Origin: Nocardioides limicola
Lineage (GTDB): Bacteria; Actinomycetota; Actinomycetes; Propionibacteriales; Nocardioidaceae
Reading direction: 5' to 3'
Assembly: GCF_016827675.1 (NCBI RefSeq)
Contig: NZ_JAERJA010000002.1
Span: forward strand, 1 to 64,000
Length of the DNA: 64,000 bases
The notes beneath the pieces are model-generated. The model made no database searches and was not told where the DNA came from. It saw nothing but the letters and a program-made list of their open reading frames with translations. The translations under genes were made by a program, and so were the position numbers. This document shows positions 38,708-48,024 of this stretch, in pieces. How positions within the stretch are numbered: position 1 is the stretch's first letter; the number at the start of each line of letters is the position of its first letter.

Positions 38708-39778
38708 TCAGCGGCGGTGCACCAGGACCAGCGCCCGGTCGTCGCGTTCTGCCCCGAGCTGGTCCACGAGCCGGTCGGCGCCGTGGGTGAAGCCGCCCTG
38801 TTGGAGCCGGACCGCGTGGCCCAACAGCCGGTCGATACCGCGGTCGATGTCCCGGCCACCGGTCTCGATCAGACCGTCGGTGTAGAGCAACAGCACGTCG
38901 CCGGGCCGCATCCGGCCGGTGACGACCTCGTATCGGGGCTGCTCGATCACGCCGAGCAGCGGCCCCTCGGCCAGCAGTTTCAGCCACCGGCCCGAGCCGG
39001 ACTCCAGGTGCCCGGCCGGCGGGTGTCCTGCGGAGCGGAGCTCGAACTCTCCGGTGTCGAACGAGAGGGAGAGGTGCACTGCGGTCGCGAAGCCCTCCTC
39101 CCAGCCCTGGCGGAGCAGGTACTCGTTGGCCTCGGGGAGGAACCGAGCCGGCTCCACCGCGCTCAGCAGGCCGGCGAAGGCACCGAGCAGCAACAGCGCC
39201 CGGGTGCCGGCCTCAGCGCCCTTGCCCGAGACGTCGACCACGGCGACGTCCAGCCGTGAGCCACCGCCGGCCGAGGTCGCCGTACTGACCACCGTGAAGT
39301 CACCGGAGAACTTCGTGCCGCCCGCGGAGCGGAGCGCGGATTCGGCGTACCAGCCGTCCGGGAGGTCGGGGAGCTCGCCCTGGCGTTGGATCCGGTCCCG
39401 CAGGTCGACCAGCATCGACTCGCCCTGGGCCCCGCCTACGCCCAGCCGACTGCGCCGGAAGGAGACCAGCATCACGATCAGCCCGACCAGGTAGATGACC
39501 GCGATGGCGGTGATGCTGAGCCGCTCCAGTGCGGGCTGCCGGGCCACTCCCAACGCGAACACGGCGAGCAGGAACACCACGAACCAGGGCAGCAGCCGGG
39601 GGCCGAGGAAGACGCTGCCGAGCACCAGTGGGACGACCATGGCATCCAGGGGCACCGACATCGGCCAGAGCACGGTGCCGACCCCCAGGCCCAGGGTGAG
39701 CGCGGTGAGCAGCACCAGCTCCCGGAGACCGCCGGTGCGCAGTCTCCGGCCGAGGAACCGCACGGTCGGTGCTCTCAC
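38708..39778 (-). CDS. Membrane-bound SpoIIE/RsbU-type PP2C phosphatase
   Basis: The 356-residue protein has four or five N-terminal membrane helices (about residues 20-107, for example MVVPLVLGSVFLGPRLLPWF). A cytosolic SpoIIE/PPM phosphatase domain follows. Motifs are KFSGDFTVVS (first metal-binding Asp; the usual GDFYD second Asp is missing), VAVVDVSGKGAEAG, ELRSAGHPPAGHL, LLLYTDGLIETGG and the terminal DDRALVLV. Such enzymes dephosphorylate anti-anti-sigma factors in stress signalling. No sigma-B partner genes are adjacent. The GTG at 39778 has only a weak ribosome binding site. Confidence 0.88.
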   Translation of the reverse strand: MRAPTVRFLGRRLRTGGLRELVLLTALTLGLGVGTVLWPMSVPLDAMVVPLVLGSVFLGPRLLPWFVVFLLAVFALGVARQPALERLSITAIAVIYLVGLIVMLVSFRRSRLGVGGAQGESMLVDLRDRIQRQGELPDLPDGWYAESALRSAGGTKFSGDFTVVSTATSAGGGSRLDVAVVDVSGKGAEAGTRALLLLGAFAGLLSAVEPARFLPEANEYLLRQGWEEGFATAVHLSLSFDTGEFELRSAGHPPAGHLESGSGRWLKLLAEGPLLGVIEQPRYEVVTGRMRPGDVLLLYTDGLIETGGRDIDRGIDRLLGHAVRLQQGGFTHGADRLVDQLGAERDDRALVLVHRR

Positions 39779-39820
39779 TGCTGTCTGCTTCTCCCGAGAG
39801 GGCTCAGAGTCGTGTCCGGC

Positions 39821-40750
39821 TCACTGTAGGGCCCGGGAGCGGAATGCGCGCTGACAACGCGGACACCAGAACGAGTTTCTCCCGGCCAGCGGCTCCGTTC
39901 GCACCGGTGCCCCGCAGACGTGGCAGGGCAGGCCCGCCCGCCGGTAGACGTAGACCTCTCCCCCGTGATCGTCCTGTCGTGGCGCGCGACCCATCGCCTC
40001 GGGGGTGTGCTCGGGACGCACGGTGTCGATCCGGTTGTGGCGCACTCCCTCGGCCATCAGGTCGACCAGGTCGGCCCAGATCTCGTCGAACTGACGGCGG
40101 CGCAGCGTGCGGCCGGGACGTAGTGGGTGCATCCGGTGCCGGAAGAGGACCTCGGCCCGATAGACGTTGCCGACCCCGGCGATCACCGCCTGGTCCATCA
40201 GCAGGTCGCCGATCGGGCGGTCGCTGTGCGCGATCCGTCGCCAGGCGCGGTCCGGGTCGGCGTCGGGCCGGAGCGGGTCCGGCCCCAGGCCGGCGATCAC
40301 CTCGGTCACCCGGGTGGGCCCCACCAGGTCGCAGCGCGTCGCCCCCCGCAGATCCGCATACCCCGAGTTGGGCCCCATCCGCGTCGAGTTGGGCCCCATC
40401 CGCGTCGAGTTGGGCCCCATCCGCGTCGACTTGGGCCCCATCCGCGTCGACTTGGGCCTGCCACCGGAGATGCGCAGCCGGACCTGCCCCACCGGCTCGG
40501 GTACGACGTCCACCCCGGTGCGCACGTCGAACTTGCCGATCAGTCCGAGATGGACGTGCACGAACCGCTCACCGGCGAACTCGATGAACAGATGCTTGCC
40601 CGCCGAGTCGGCCGACTCCAGCACAGCCCCGTCCAGGTCCGCCGCCTCGGCAGCGAACCGTCCCTGGGGGCTGCTGACCCGCACCGGCTGCCCGGCGAAG
40701 GCATCGGTCAGGTCCAGGGCGAGCCTGCGAAGGGTGTGCCCCTCAGGCAT
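39821..40750 (-). CDS. nei: Endonuclease VIII-type DNA glycosylase (Nei/Fpg family) with tandem-repeat insert
   Basis: This bifunctional glycosylase/AP lyase for oxidised bases has 309 aa. It starts MPEGHTLRRLALDL, so the catalytic Pro2 and Glu3 are present. GVGNVYRAEVLF is the helix-two-turn-helix motif. The C-terminal zinc finger is CHVCGAPV...CPRCQ. Between strand RLRISGGRP and GYADLRGATRCDL there is an extra block of about 30 residues made of STRMGPN/K heptapeptides (DNA repeat 40365-40458), absent from ordinary family members. The stop overlaps rpiB by 8 bp. Confidence 0.93.
   Translation of the reverse strand: MPEGHTLRRLALDLTDAFAGQPVRVSSPQGRFAAEAADLDGAVLESADSAGKHLFIEFAGERFVHVHLGLIGKFDVRTGVDVVPEPVGQVRLRISGGRPKSTRMGPKSTRMGPNSTRMGPNSTRMGPNSGYADLRGATRCDLVGPTRVTEVIAGLGPDPLRPDADPDRAWRRIAHSDRPIGDLLMDQAVIAGVGNVYRAEVLFRHRMHPLRPGRTLRRRQFDEIWADLVDLMAEGVRHNRIDTVRPEHTPEAMGRAPRQDDHGGEVYVYRRAGLPCHVCGAPVRTEPLAGRNSFWCPRCQRAFRSRALQ
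40365..40458. repeat. 21-bp coding minisatellite in nei
   Basis: The unit GAGTTGGGCCCCATCCGCGT plus C is repeated four times (40365, 40386, 40407, 40428) and followed by a partial copy at 40449. The only visible change is GAG to GAC in the later copies. It encodes STRMGPN/K on the minus strand and keeps the frame. Confidence 0.93.
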
Positions 40751-41258
40751 CCGAGTCGGAGCGACCCTGGAGCGCGGACTCCGGCAGCGGCGGCAGTTCG
40801 CCGGTGGCCTCGTAGTCGCTGAGCTGGCCGATCCGACGTACATGACGCTCGTCGCCGGAGAAGGGCGTGGCCAGGAAGACCTCGATGAACCGGGTCATCT
40901 CCTCCAGCGTGTGCATCCGCCCGCCGATGGAGACCACGTTGGCGTCGTTGTGCTCGCGAGCCAGCGCGGCGGTCTCCTCCGACCAGACCAGGGCCGAGCG
41001 CACTCCGGCCACCTTGTTCGCGGCCATCTGCTCGCCGTTGCCGGACCCGCCGATCACCACGCCCAGGCTGTCCAGCCCTTCGCTCCGCTCAGCGGCCACA
41101 CCCTCGGCGGCCCGCAGGCAGAACACCGGGTAGTCGTCGAGAGCGTCGTAGACGAACGGACCGTGGTCGACGACCTCGTGGCCGGCGTCGACCAGCCAGT
41201 TCAACAGGTGGTCCTTGAGTTCGAGTCCGGCATGGTCGGAGCCCAGGTGCACGCGCAT
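40743..41258 (-). CDS. rpiB: Ribose-5-phosphate isomerase B
   Basis: This enzyme interconverts ribose-5-P and ribulose-5-P in the pentose phosphate pathway (171 aa). Motifs are VHLGSDHAGLELKDHLL, DDYPVFCLRAAEGV, VVIGGSGNGEQMAANKVAGV and HNDANVVSIGGR, the last being the LacAB/RpiB signature region. In actinobacteria the active-site base is a Glu, consistent with GSGNGEQ. It overlaps nei by 8 bp; the pair is commonly adjacent in actinobacteria. Confidence 0.95.
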   Translation of the reverse strand: MRVHLGSDHAGLELKDHLLNWLVDAGHEVVDHGPFVYDALDDYPVFCLRAAEGVAAERSEGLDSLGVVIGGSGNGEQMAANKVAGVRSALVWSEETAALAREHNDANVVSIGGRMHTLEEMTRFIEVFLATPFSGDERHVRRIGQLSDYEATGELPPLPESALQGRSDSDA

Positions 41259-41270
41259 GGGCCGATCTTC

Positions 41271-42368
41271 TCACCCGGCGAGGCAGCGTCCGCTCACCGG
41301 TCCGGCACCGGCCCACAGGTGCACGGCACCGCCCTGCAGCATCCTGCAGTTCTCCCAGGTGACCTCGCGCAGGTTGGTCCCGTCATCGAAGCCGTTGCCG
41401 AAGCACCAGTCGGCGTAGGCGTACATGTCACGGACGCCCTCGCCGGTGTGCCAGCGGACCACGAACGCGGTGTCGCCGTAGGAGCCTTCCAGGCAGCTCT
41501 CGGGTTCGTCGGGGCCGCCGCCGACCGGCGCCTCCAGGACTGCCGCCAGCAGTTCGCGCGCCTCCGCCTGGCCGAGGGTCCGTGAGCCGGCAAGCCCCGG
41601 CTGCTCGGTGCCGATCCGGTTGTAGAGGCAGATCGCTGCCTGGTCGACCTCGGCCATCGTGGCCAGGTCGAACGGGTCCGGTCGCTGGATGTCAGTGGCC
41701 TGCACGGGCGAGGTGACGTCGCACCCGGCGTGGTCGACCTGCACCTGGCGGGCCGACTCCACGATGCTGTCCACGAGCGGGGTGGTGTCGGCGTCGGTGA
41801 TCACGGTGAGCTGGAGGTCGCCGAAGGTGCGGATCGTGGCCGTCCAGTCGCCGTGCGTGGCGACGCCGTCGTCGAACTGCCGCTCATGCAGGGCCACGTG
41901 CGGCGCCCACAGCCGCTCCGGAGCGGGCCCGAACTCGGCCGGATGAGTGAACTCCTCCTCGCAGGCGATCATCATCGTGATCCGGGTCCCGGGGAAGGCC
42001 ACGTAGGGCCCATCGGGGTACTCGATGTGGTCCACGCACCAGTCGTTGGCGGGCGAGAACGCGTACTGCCACTCCGCGGGCACCTGGACCTCCAGGTCAC
42101 GCCAGGAGATCCACTGCCAGCCGGCCGCGGGGGCGGCCGGGTCGGTCTCGTGCGGCTGCGGGTCGGTGGCCACCTGGGACTGCTCGCCACCCCGCATCGA
42201 CTGCAGGATCCCCAGTCCGCCGGCCACCACCAGCAGCGCTGCTGCGGCGGCCAGCATCAGCCGCGGCGTACGACGGCGGGTCGGCACGTCCAGCGGCTTG
42301 GGGGTCGTCTCCTCCGCCCGCTTCGCCAAGGCGTCGCGGAATGCCCGTTCGGCGCGGTCCTCACTCAT
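41271..42368 (-). CDS. Single-pass membrane protein downstream of ECF sigma factor (possible anti-sigma partner)
   Basis: The 365-residue protein starts MSEDRAERAFRDALAKRAEE, then has a Pro/Arg-rich juxtamembrane stretch and one helix (PRLMLAAAAALLVVAGGLGIL, about residues 36-56). A large outer domain has several Cys (WCVDHIEYPDG, MMIACEEEF, AGCDVTS, ESCLEGSYG, DWCFGNG, ENCRMLQ, GRCLAG). No family is recognised and no HxxxCxxC zinc anti-sigma motif is present. Its ATG overlaps the sigma gene by 8 bp, which points to a regulatory partnership, and the short cytosolic N-terminus could hold the sigma factor. Confidence 0.75.
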   Translation of the reverse strand: MSEDRAERAFRDALAKRAEETTPKPLDVPTRRRTPRLMLAAAAALLVVAGGLGILQSMRGGEQSQVATDPQPHETDPAAPAAGWQWISWRDLEVQVPAEWQYAFSPANDWCVDHIEYPDGPYVAFPGTRITMMIACEEEFTHPAEFGPAPERLWAPHVALHERQFDDGVATHGDWTATIRTFGDLQLTVITDADTTPLVDSIVESARQVQVDHAGCDVTSPVQATDIQRPDPFDLATMAEVDQAAICLYNRIGTEQPGLAGSRTLGQAEARELLAAVLEAPVGGGPDEPESCLEGSYGDTAFVVRWHTGEGVRDMYAYADWCFGNGFDDGTNLREVTWENCRMLQGGAVHLWAGAGPVSGRCLAG

Positions 42369-42888
42369 GGCTGCCTCCAAGTTCGTCGGCGCCAGCGGCG
42401 TCCAGCCGCCGGCGCAGGGTGCTGAGTGCACGGTGCACATGGGAGCGAGCGGTCGACTCGGGACAGTCCAGGGTCTCCGCGATCTGGGCGAAGCTCAGGT
42501 CCTCGTAGAACCTCAGCACCACCGCAGCACGCTGCTGTGGCGGCAACTCCAGACAGAGACGCCAGGCCACCTCGGCGTCACCCAGGCCGGACGCGGGGTC
42601 CTCCTGGACGGCGTGCGGAAGCACCGACGGGTCGGCGACGGCGACCAGCCGCCGGTCCTTGCGCCAGGCACTGACCGAGGCGTTGACGATGCTCCGTCGC
42701 ACATAGGCCTCCGCCGATCCGGACTCGGCCAACTTCTGCCACCGCGGATAGGCCCGCGACAACGCCTCCTGGACGAGATCGGCCGCCTCCTGGTCACTGA
42801 CCAGGCGGGCGAACCGCTGGAGGGCCGCCCCCCGTGCGGCCACCCACTCGGAGAAGTCGACCTGTGGGGTGCGTGGCTTCGGGTGCAC
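42361..42888 (-). CDS. ECF-type RNA polymerase sigma factor (SigE-like family)
   Basis: The roughly 175-residue protein has region 2 motifs (FARLVSDQEAADLVQEALSR, then AYPRW) and region 4 with LPPQQRAAVVLRFYEDLSFA, then QIAETLDCPESTARSHVHRA as the helix-turn-helix. It resembles the actinobacterial SigE-type ECF group (FSEWVAARGAALQRFARLV). The start is uncertain: GTG codons at 42888 (GGGA upstream), 42903 and 42912 are possible. It is followed by the overlapping membrane protein. Signal unknown. Confidence 0.88.
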   Translation of the reverse strand: MHPKPRTPQVDFSEWVAARGAALQRFARLVSDQEAADLVQEALSRAYPRWQKLAESGSAEAYVRRSIVNASVSAWRKDRRLVAVADPSVLPHAVQEDPASGLGDAEVAWRLCLELPPQQRAAVVLRFYEDLSFAQIAETLDCPESTARSHVHRALSTLRRRLDAAGADELGGSHE

Positions 42889-42985
42889 GGTTCCCAGATT
42901 GACACTGCTCACACTGCTAGTACGCGACCGCGCGGCGTTTCGTTGCAGTCCGCCGCACATTTCTGGTCCGCGGGCACGGACTCCC

Positions 42986-43891
42986 TCAGCGGGCGTACTG
43001 GCCCAGGAAGGCGGCCACCTGACCCGTCAACGGTTCGGCGGCGTCGAAGGCGTCCGGGTGCCGCCAGAATCCGTGCACCAGGCCCAGGTATCGGGTGGCG
43101 ACCACCGACACCCCCGACTCGGCCAGTGTGGCCGCCAACTCCTCGCCCTCATCACGCAACGGGTCGTGCTCCGCGGTGACCACCAGCGTCGGCGGCAACA
43201 GCGACATGGCCGCCGAGTGCAGCGGCGCCAGGTCGGGATGCTCCAAGTCGGCCGGGGAGGCAGCGTACTGATCCCAGTACCAGGCCGCCTCGCGACGGTC
43301 GAAGCCGTCCGCGGCGCTGCGGTAGGAGTCGTGTGACATGCCAGGATCCAGGAACGGGTAGATCAGCGCCACGGCGGCGAAGAGCCCCGGGTGACGCAGC
43401 GCTGCCACCAGCGCCAGGTTGGCGCCGGCGCTGTCGCCGTGGGCGAACGTCGGCACGTCGACCGCCAGCCCCCACTCGGCCAGCTGGGCACTGTCGATGG
43501 CCGTCACCACGGCGCTCACATCGTCGGGGGCGGCCGGGAACCGGTGCTCGGGGGGCCGGCGGTACTCCACGCTCAGCACCGCCATCCCGGCTCGGTTGGC
43601 CAGCCGCCGGGCGGCGGGGTCGTGCACGTCGATGTCGTTGAAGACGAAGCCGCCCCCGTGCAGATGCACGATCAGCGCGCTCGGTGCCGGCACCGACGCC
43701 GGTCGGTAGAACCGGCAGGGCACTCCCCCGACGGTGACGTCTCGGACCTCGGCCACCTGCTCCCGGGGCTGCTCGGCGGCCAGTTCGCGGGCAGCCCTTC
43801 GGGCCGCCTCGATGTCGTACTCCGCCGCGTGCACCGGCATCTCGCCGGCGGCCAGTTCCAGCGCCTTGCGGGCCTGAGGATGCAACACCAT
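42986..43891 (-). CDS. HSL-family alpha/beta-hydrolase esterase
   Basis: The 301-residue hormone-sensitive-lipase-type esterase has LIVHLHGGGFVFNDIDVHDP (HGGG oxyanion motif). The nucleophile is in FAHGDSAGANLALVAAL (GDSAG), Asp in TAEHDPLRDEGE, and His in LGLVHGFWRHPDAF. These enzymes hydrolyse short-chain acyl esters. No signal peptide is present. The ATG at 43891 has CAGGCT 6 bp upstream; the open frame further upstream overlaps the next gene and is not real. Confidence 0.92.
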   Translation of the reverse strand: MVLHPQARKALELAAGEMPVHAAEYDIEAARRAARELAAEQPREQVAEVRDVTVGGVPCRFYRPASVPAPSALIVHLHGGGFVFNDIDVHDPAARRLANRAGMAVLSVEYRRPPEHRFPAAPDDVSAVVTAIDSAQLAEWGLAVDVPTFAHGDSAGANLALVAALRHPGLFAAVALIYPFLDPGMSHDSYRSAADGFDRREAAWYWDQYAASPADLEHPDLAPLHSAAMSLLPPTLVVTAEHDPLRDEGEELAATLAESGVSVVATRYLGLVHGFWRHPDAFDAAEPLTGQVAAFLGQYAR

Positions 43892-43897
43892 GGTCGT

Positions 43898-43903
43898 AGC
43901 CTG
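43898..43903 (-). promoter_or_regulatory. -10 box (CAGGCT) for the esterase gene
   Basis: CAGGCT ends 6 bp before the ATG at 43891. It is weaker than the TAnnnT examples. Confidence 0.35.
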
Positions 43904-43947
43904 CCACCCCGCCCCCCGCCGCTCGACCGGGCGGTGCAGCCCCCGGG

Positions 43948-44787
43948 TCAGTCGAGTTCGTCCAGCCGGTAGTGCAGCCGTACGGCGGTGGCGTTCCAGA
44001 TCCGCAGGTGGTGGTCGGCGCGCAGAATGCCCTCCTCGTCGACGTACACATGGAACGTCTCGTGGACCGGCACCCTCGCCGCATAGGTGCGACCGCCGTC
44101 CTCGACCACCACGTAGGCGCCGTCCTGGCCGAACCGTCCCCGGGGCGAGCGGAGCAGGAGGGACCGGTCGGGGCCGTGATCGGGGCGGAGGTACACCTGC
44201 ACGTTCCCCGACTCCAGCGGGAAGGCCACATGCACGCTGGCCCTGTCGCTGCCGGGCAGCCGCCGCGCCGAGTAGCAGCCACTGAAGACGACCTCCCCGG
44301 TGGACCGCAGTGTCCGGATCCAGCCGGCGGCCACCTGCCGCCCGGCAGCGTCGTGGATCACCGAGACCCGGCTGTCCATGCCGTGCGCCACGTCGAGCGG
44401 TCGCATCGGCAGGGCGAGTTGCTGGACCCGTTTGCCGAACAGCCGGGACACCACCTCGCCCCCGAGCCAGAAGACGGGACTCCAGCCGGCCCACACCTCC
44501 ATCCGCCAGTCCGAACTGTGCTCGTAGAAGGCGCGGATCCGAGGGTGCACGTCGGCCGCGGCGAAGCCGGGACCGTCCAGGACCGCAAGATCGGGCAGCA
44601 GCCCGGCGCCGTCCTCACCCTCGACCACCCGGCCGCCCGCCAGTTCGGCCTCCGCCGCCAGCCACCCGTCGGCGACGGTGACGCCAGCGCTCACCGGGGC
44701 GCGGAGCCAGTCCTGCGGACCGCTGACGTCGATGGGGCGACCCACCGCCCGCCAGAACTTCCGCGTCCCCAGATCGAGGGGGAGCAC
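43948..44787 (-). CDS. Conserved-looking hypothetical protein next to metG
   Basis: I do not recognise this 279-residue soluble protein. It starts VLPLDLGTRKFWRAVGRPID. It contains PRIRAFYEHSSDWRMEVWAG, SPVFWLGGEVVSRLFGKRVQ and a C-terminal beta-rich part (HVYVDEEGILRADHHLRIWN, then ATAVRLHYRLDELD). There is no signal peptide and no membrane helix except a short hydrophobic patch. The GTG at 44787 begins 4 bp after the metG stop with GGAGGG upstream, so it is co-translated with metG. Codon use is like that of its neighbours. Confidence 0.72.
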   Translation of the reverse strand: MLPLDLGTRKFWRAVGRPIDVSGPQDWLRAPVSAGVTVADGWLAAEAELAGGRVVEGEDGAGLLPDLAVLDGPGFAAADVHPRIRAFYEHSSDWRMEVWAGWSPVFWLGGEVVSRLFGKRVQQLALPMRPLDVAHGMDSRVSVIHDAAGRQVAAGWIRTLRSTGEVVFSGCYSARRLPGSDRASVHVAFPLESGNVQVYLRPDHGPDRSLLLRSPRGRFGQDGAYVVVEDGGRTYAARVPVHETFHVYVDEEGILRADHHLRIWNATAVRLHYRLDELD

Positions 44788-44791
44788 GGGA

Positions 44792-46585
44792 TCAGCCCTC
44801 CAGGCGGGCCAGCTCGTCATCCACCACCGACGTGTCGAGCTTGCGGAAGACCGGGGTCGGCTTCGCGACCGGGGTGCCGGGCACGATCGGGTGCCGCTGC
44901 CAGGCCGGTACGCCGGTGTAGTCGCCGGTGAGGATCGGGTACGGCGCCCCGCCGTCGAGGTCCTCGACCTCCTCGATGCGCGGCATCGGCGCCACCTCAC
45001 CGGCACCGCCCAGGGCCTTGTCCACCTCGTTCGCGGAGAACGGCAGGAACGGGCTGAGGATCAGGTTGAGGTCGGCCACGCACTGCGCGGTGACATGGAG
45101 GATGGTGGCCAGCCGGTCCCGCTCCTCGTCGCTCTTGAGCTTCCACGGCTCATGGTCGGAGACGTACTTGTTGACCTCGGCGACCGCCCGCATCGCTTCG
45201 CTGATGGCCTGCTTCTGCCGGTGCCGGCCGATCAGGTCGCCCACCACGTCGAAGGCGGCCTCGATGTGGGCCAGCAGCGCCCGGTCGGCGTCGGTGAGGT
45301 CGGTCGCGACCGGCAGCTCGCCGAAGTTCTTGGCGATCAGCGTCGCGGTGCGGTTGACCAGGTTGCCCCAGCCGGCGACCAGTTCGTCGTTGGTGCGGCG
45401 GACGAACTCCGACCAGGTGAAGTCCGAGTCGGAGTTCTCCGGACCCGCGGCGGCGACGAAGTACCGGAAGGCGTCCGGCTGGTAGCGCGAGAGCAGGTCG
45501 CGGACGTAGATGACGACCCGCTTGGAGGAGGAGAACTTCTTCCCCTCCATGGTCAGGAACTCCGAACTCACCACCTCGGTGGGCAGGTTCAGTACGCCGT
45601 AGTCGCGGGGCTCGCCGCCGTGGTCACCGCGACCGCTGTAGGCGAGCAGCTCGGCCGGCCAGATCTGGGAGTGGAAGGTGATGTTGTCCTTGCCCATGAA
45701 GTAGTAGGACAGCGCGTCCGGCTCGTTCCACCATTCGCGCCAGGCGTCGACGTCGCCGCTGCGCCGGGCCCACTCGATCGAGGCGGACAGGTAGCCGATC
45801 ACCGCGTCGAACCAGACGTAGAGCTTCTTGGTGGGGTTCTCCCGCCATCCGTCGAGGGGAACGGTGATCCCCCAGTCGATGTCGCGGGTCATCGCCCGGG
45901 GCTTGATGTCGCCGAGGATGTTCTTGGAGAACCGGATCACGTTCGGTCGCCACAGGCCGGTGGCCTCCCGCTGATCCAGCCACTCGGTGAGCGCCTCGGC
46001 CAACGCGGGGAGGTCGAGGAAGAAGTGCTGGGTCTCGATGAACTCCGGGGTCTCCCCGTTGATCTTCGACCGCGGGTCCTTCAACTCGTGCGGGTCGAGC
46101 TGGTTGCCGCAGTTGTCGCACTGGTCGCCGCGCGCACCGTCGTACCCGCAGATCGGGCAGGTGCCCTCGATGTAGCGGTCCGGCAGGGTGCGGCCGGTCG
46201 AGGGTGAGATGGCGCCGTACGTCGTCTGCTCGACGAAGTACCCGTTCTCGAAGACCCCGAGGAACATCTCCTGCACCACGGCCTCGTGGTTGCGGGTGGT
46301 GGTTCGCGTGTAGAGGTCGTAGGAGATGCCGAGGGCGCACAGGTCCTCGGCGATCAGCCGGTGGTTCTGGTCGGCCAACTGCTGCGGGGTGAGCCCGGCC
46401 TCGTCGGCGGCGATCAGGATCGGGGTGCCGTGCTCGTCGGTGCCCGAGACCATGAGTACGTCGTGGCCCGCCATCCGCATGTACCGGGAGAAGACGTCGG
46501 AGGGCACACCGAAACCGGCGACATGGCCGATATGGCGTGGGCCGTTGGCGTACGGCCAGGCGACGGCAGACAGGACGTGACTCAT
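44792..46585 (-). CDS. metG: Methionyl-tRNA synthetase
   Basis: This class I synthetase has 597 aa. It begins [20 protein letters not shown], with the HIGH-type motif [10 protein letters not shown]. The zinc knuckle [20 protein letters not shown] lies at about residues 145-164. The KMSKS-type loop is [15 protein letters not shown], and the anticodon-binding domain follows. No C-terminal dimerisation domain is present. The ATG at 46585 has TAGGAT 7 bp upstream and no ribosome binding site, so it is probably leaderless. Confidence 0.97.
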   Translation of the reverse strand: MSHVLSAVAWPYANGPRHIGHVAGFGVPSDVFSRYMRMAGHDVLMVSGTDEHGTPILIAADEAGLTPQQLADQNHRLIAEDLCALGISYDLYTRTTTRNHEAVVQEMFLGVFENGYFVEQTTYGAISPSTGRTLPDRYIEGTCPICGYDGARGDQCDNCGNQLDPHELKDPRSKINGETPEFIETQHFFLDLPALAEALTEWLDQREATGLWRPNVIRFSKNILGDIKPRAMTRDIDWGITVPLDGWRENPTKKLYVWFDAVIGYLSASIEWARRSGDVDAWREWWNEPDALSYYFMGKDNITFHSQIWPAELLAYSGRGDHGGEPRDYGVLNLPTEVVSSEFLTMEGKKFSSSKRVVIYVRDLLSRYQPDAFRYFVAAAGPENSDSDFTWSEFVRRTNDELVAGWGNLVNRTATLIAKNFGELPVATDLTDADRALLAHIEAAFDVVGDLIGRHRQKQAISEAMRAVAEVNKYVSDHEPWKLKSDEERDRLATILHVTAQCVADLNLILSPFLPFSANEVDKALGGAGEVAPMPRIEEVEDLDGGAPYPILTGDYTGVPAWQRHPIVPGTPVAKPTPVFRKLDTSVVDDELARLEG

Positions 46586-46592
46586 GGAGCGA

Positions 46593-46598
46593 ATCCTA
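46593..46598 (-). promoter_or_regulatory. -10 box (TAGGAT) for leaderless metG
   Basis: TAGGAT ends 7 bp before the metG ATG. Confidence 0.55.
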
Positions 46599-46649
46599 GG
46601 CGCCGACGATCCCTGCCGGCGGGGCGGCCGCGGCATCGAGGCGGTCGAG

Positions 46650-48017
46650 CTACCCGAGCAGGCCGACGCCGACCCCGAGCAGGGCGCAGAGCCCCAACAC
46701 CCGCAGCGTGCTCCAACCCCGCCAGAAGACCAGCAGCAGCGCCAGGACGGCGATGGCGGCAGCCGGTGCCTGGAAGCTGGTGAGGACCGGGAGCTCGACC
46801 TGCAGCGGCCCGGCGACCACCTCCCGGGTCTGCGCGAAAAGAGTGTGCGAGGCGAAGTAGACCGCCAGGTTCGCGATCACGCCGACCACGGCCGCGGTCA
46901 CCCCACCTAGCGCGGCGGTGATGGTGGTGTTGCCGCGCAGCCGCTCGACGTACGGCGCCCCGAGCAGGATGAAGAGGAAGCAGGGCACGAAGGTCACCCA
47001 GGTCACCAGCAGCGAGGCCAGTACGCCGGCGACCACCGGGTCCAGTCCGCCCGGGGACCGGTAGGCGCCGAGGAAGGCGACGAACTGGACCACCATGATC
47101 AACGGCCCGGGGGTGCTCTCGGCCAGCGCCAGCCCCTTGACCATCTCGCCACCGGTCAGCCAGCCGAAGACACCGACCGCCTGCTGGGCGACGAACGACA
47201 ACACGGCGTACGCACCGCCGAAGGTGACCAGGGCGGTGAAGGCGAAGAAGAGCCCCTGCTCCACGAAGACGCTCTGCCGTCCCGCCCACAGCACCGCCAC
47301 CAGCACCGGCGCCGCCCACAGCACCAGACCGAGGCTGAGGATGGTGGTGTTGCGGCGGCGCGACGGCCGCGCGGAGTGCAGGGCGTCGTCGGGGACCAGC
47401 GGCTGCGGCCCGTCGCCGGCAGCGGCGTGGCCCGATTCGGGGATCAGGTCCGGCCACCGCCGATGCACCCACCAGCCGATCAGTCCCGCAGCGAGCACCA
47501 CGACCGGGAACGGCACCCCGAAGAGCGCCAGAGCCACGAAGGCGGCCACCGCGATCCCCAGCAGCAGCCGATGGTGCAGCACCCGTTGCCGCAGCCGCCA
47601 CACCGCGTAGGCGACGATCGCCAGCACCGCGGGCGCCAGGCCCAGGAAGAGCCCCGCCACCAGTTGAGTGTCGCCATGGGTGACGTAGACCCACGACAGC
47701 GCCAGCAGCGCCACCACCCCCGGCAGCACGAACAACACCCCGGCGATGATCCCACCCAGCCAGCCGTTGAGCAGCCAGCCGGCGTAGATCGCCAACTGCT
47801 GCGCCTCGGGACCGGGCAGCAGCATGCAGTAGTTCAGCGCATGCAAGAAGCGACGCTCCCCCAGCCAGCGCTTCTGCTCCACCAGGATCCGGTGCATCAT
47901 CGCGATCTGGCCGGCGGGGCCACCGAAGGTCTGGATCGAGATGAGACCCCAAGTTCGGGTCGCTTCACCGAGGCCGACGAGGTGCCGACTGTTGCGCTGG
48001 GTCACGGGTGGCATCAT
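46650..48017 (-). CDS. chrA: Chromate transporter ChrA (two-domain CHR family)
   Basis: The roughly 455-residue membrane protein is built from two homologous CHR domains. The first shows [18 protein letters not shown] and [20 protein letters not shown]. The second shows [20 protein letters not shown] and [20 protein letters not shown]. The FGGP and PGPxxxxL motifs are diagnostic. Such proteins export chromate; some are of unknown anion specificity. Start choices are the ATG pair at 48017/48014 or the GTG at 48005. It is divergent from pepN with essentially no spacer. Confidence 0.9.
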   Translation of the reverse strand: MMPPVTQRNSRHLVGLGEATRTWGLISIQTFGGPAGQIAMMHRILVEQKRWLGERRFLHALNYCMLLPGPEAQQLAIYAGWLLNGWLGGIIAGVLFVLPGVVALLALSWVYVTHGDTQLVAGLFLGLAPAVLAIVAYAVWRLRQRVLHHRLLLGIAVAAFVALALFGVPFPVVVLAAGLIGWWVHRRWPDLIPESGHAAAGDGPQPLVPDDALHSARPSRRRNTTILSLGLVLWAAPVLVAVLWAGRQSVFVEQGLFFAFTALVTFGGAYAVLSFVAQQAVGVFGWLTGGEMVKGLALAESTPGPLIMVVQFVAFLGAYRSPGGLDPVVAGVLASLLVTWVTFVPCFLFILLGAPYVERLRGNTTITAALGGVTAAVVGVIANLAVYFASHTLFAQTREVVAGPLQVELPVLTSFQAPAAAIAVLALLLVFWRGWSTLRVLGLCALLGVGVGLLG

Positions 48018-48024
48018 GCCCCAC

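Noticed and set aside
40365..40458. Repeat in nei considered as a CRISPR array or operator cluster
   Set aside because: Units are contiguous 21-bp copies without spacers and encode in-frame heptapeptides.
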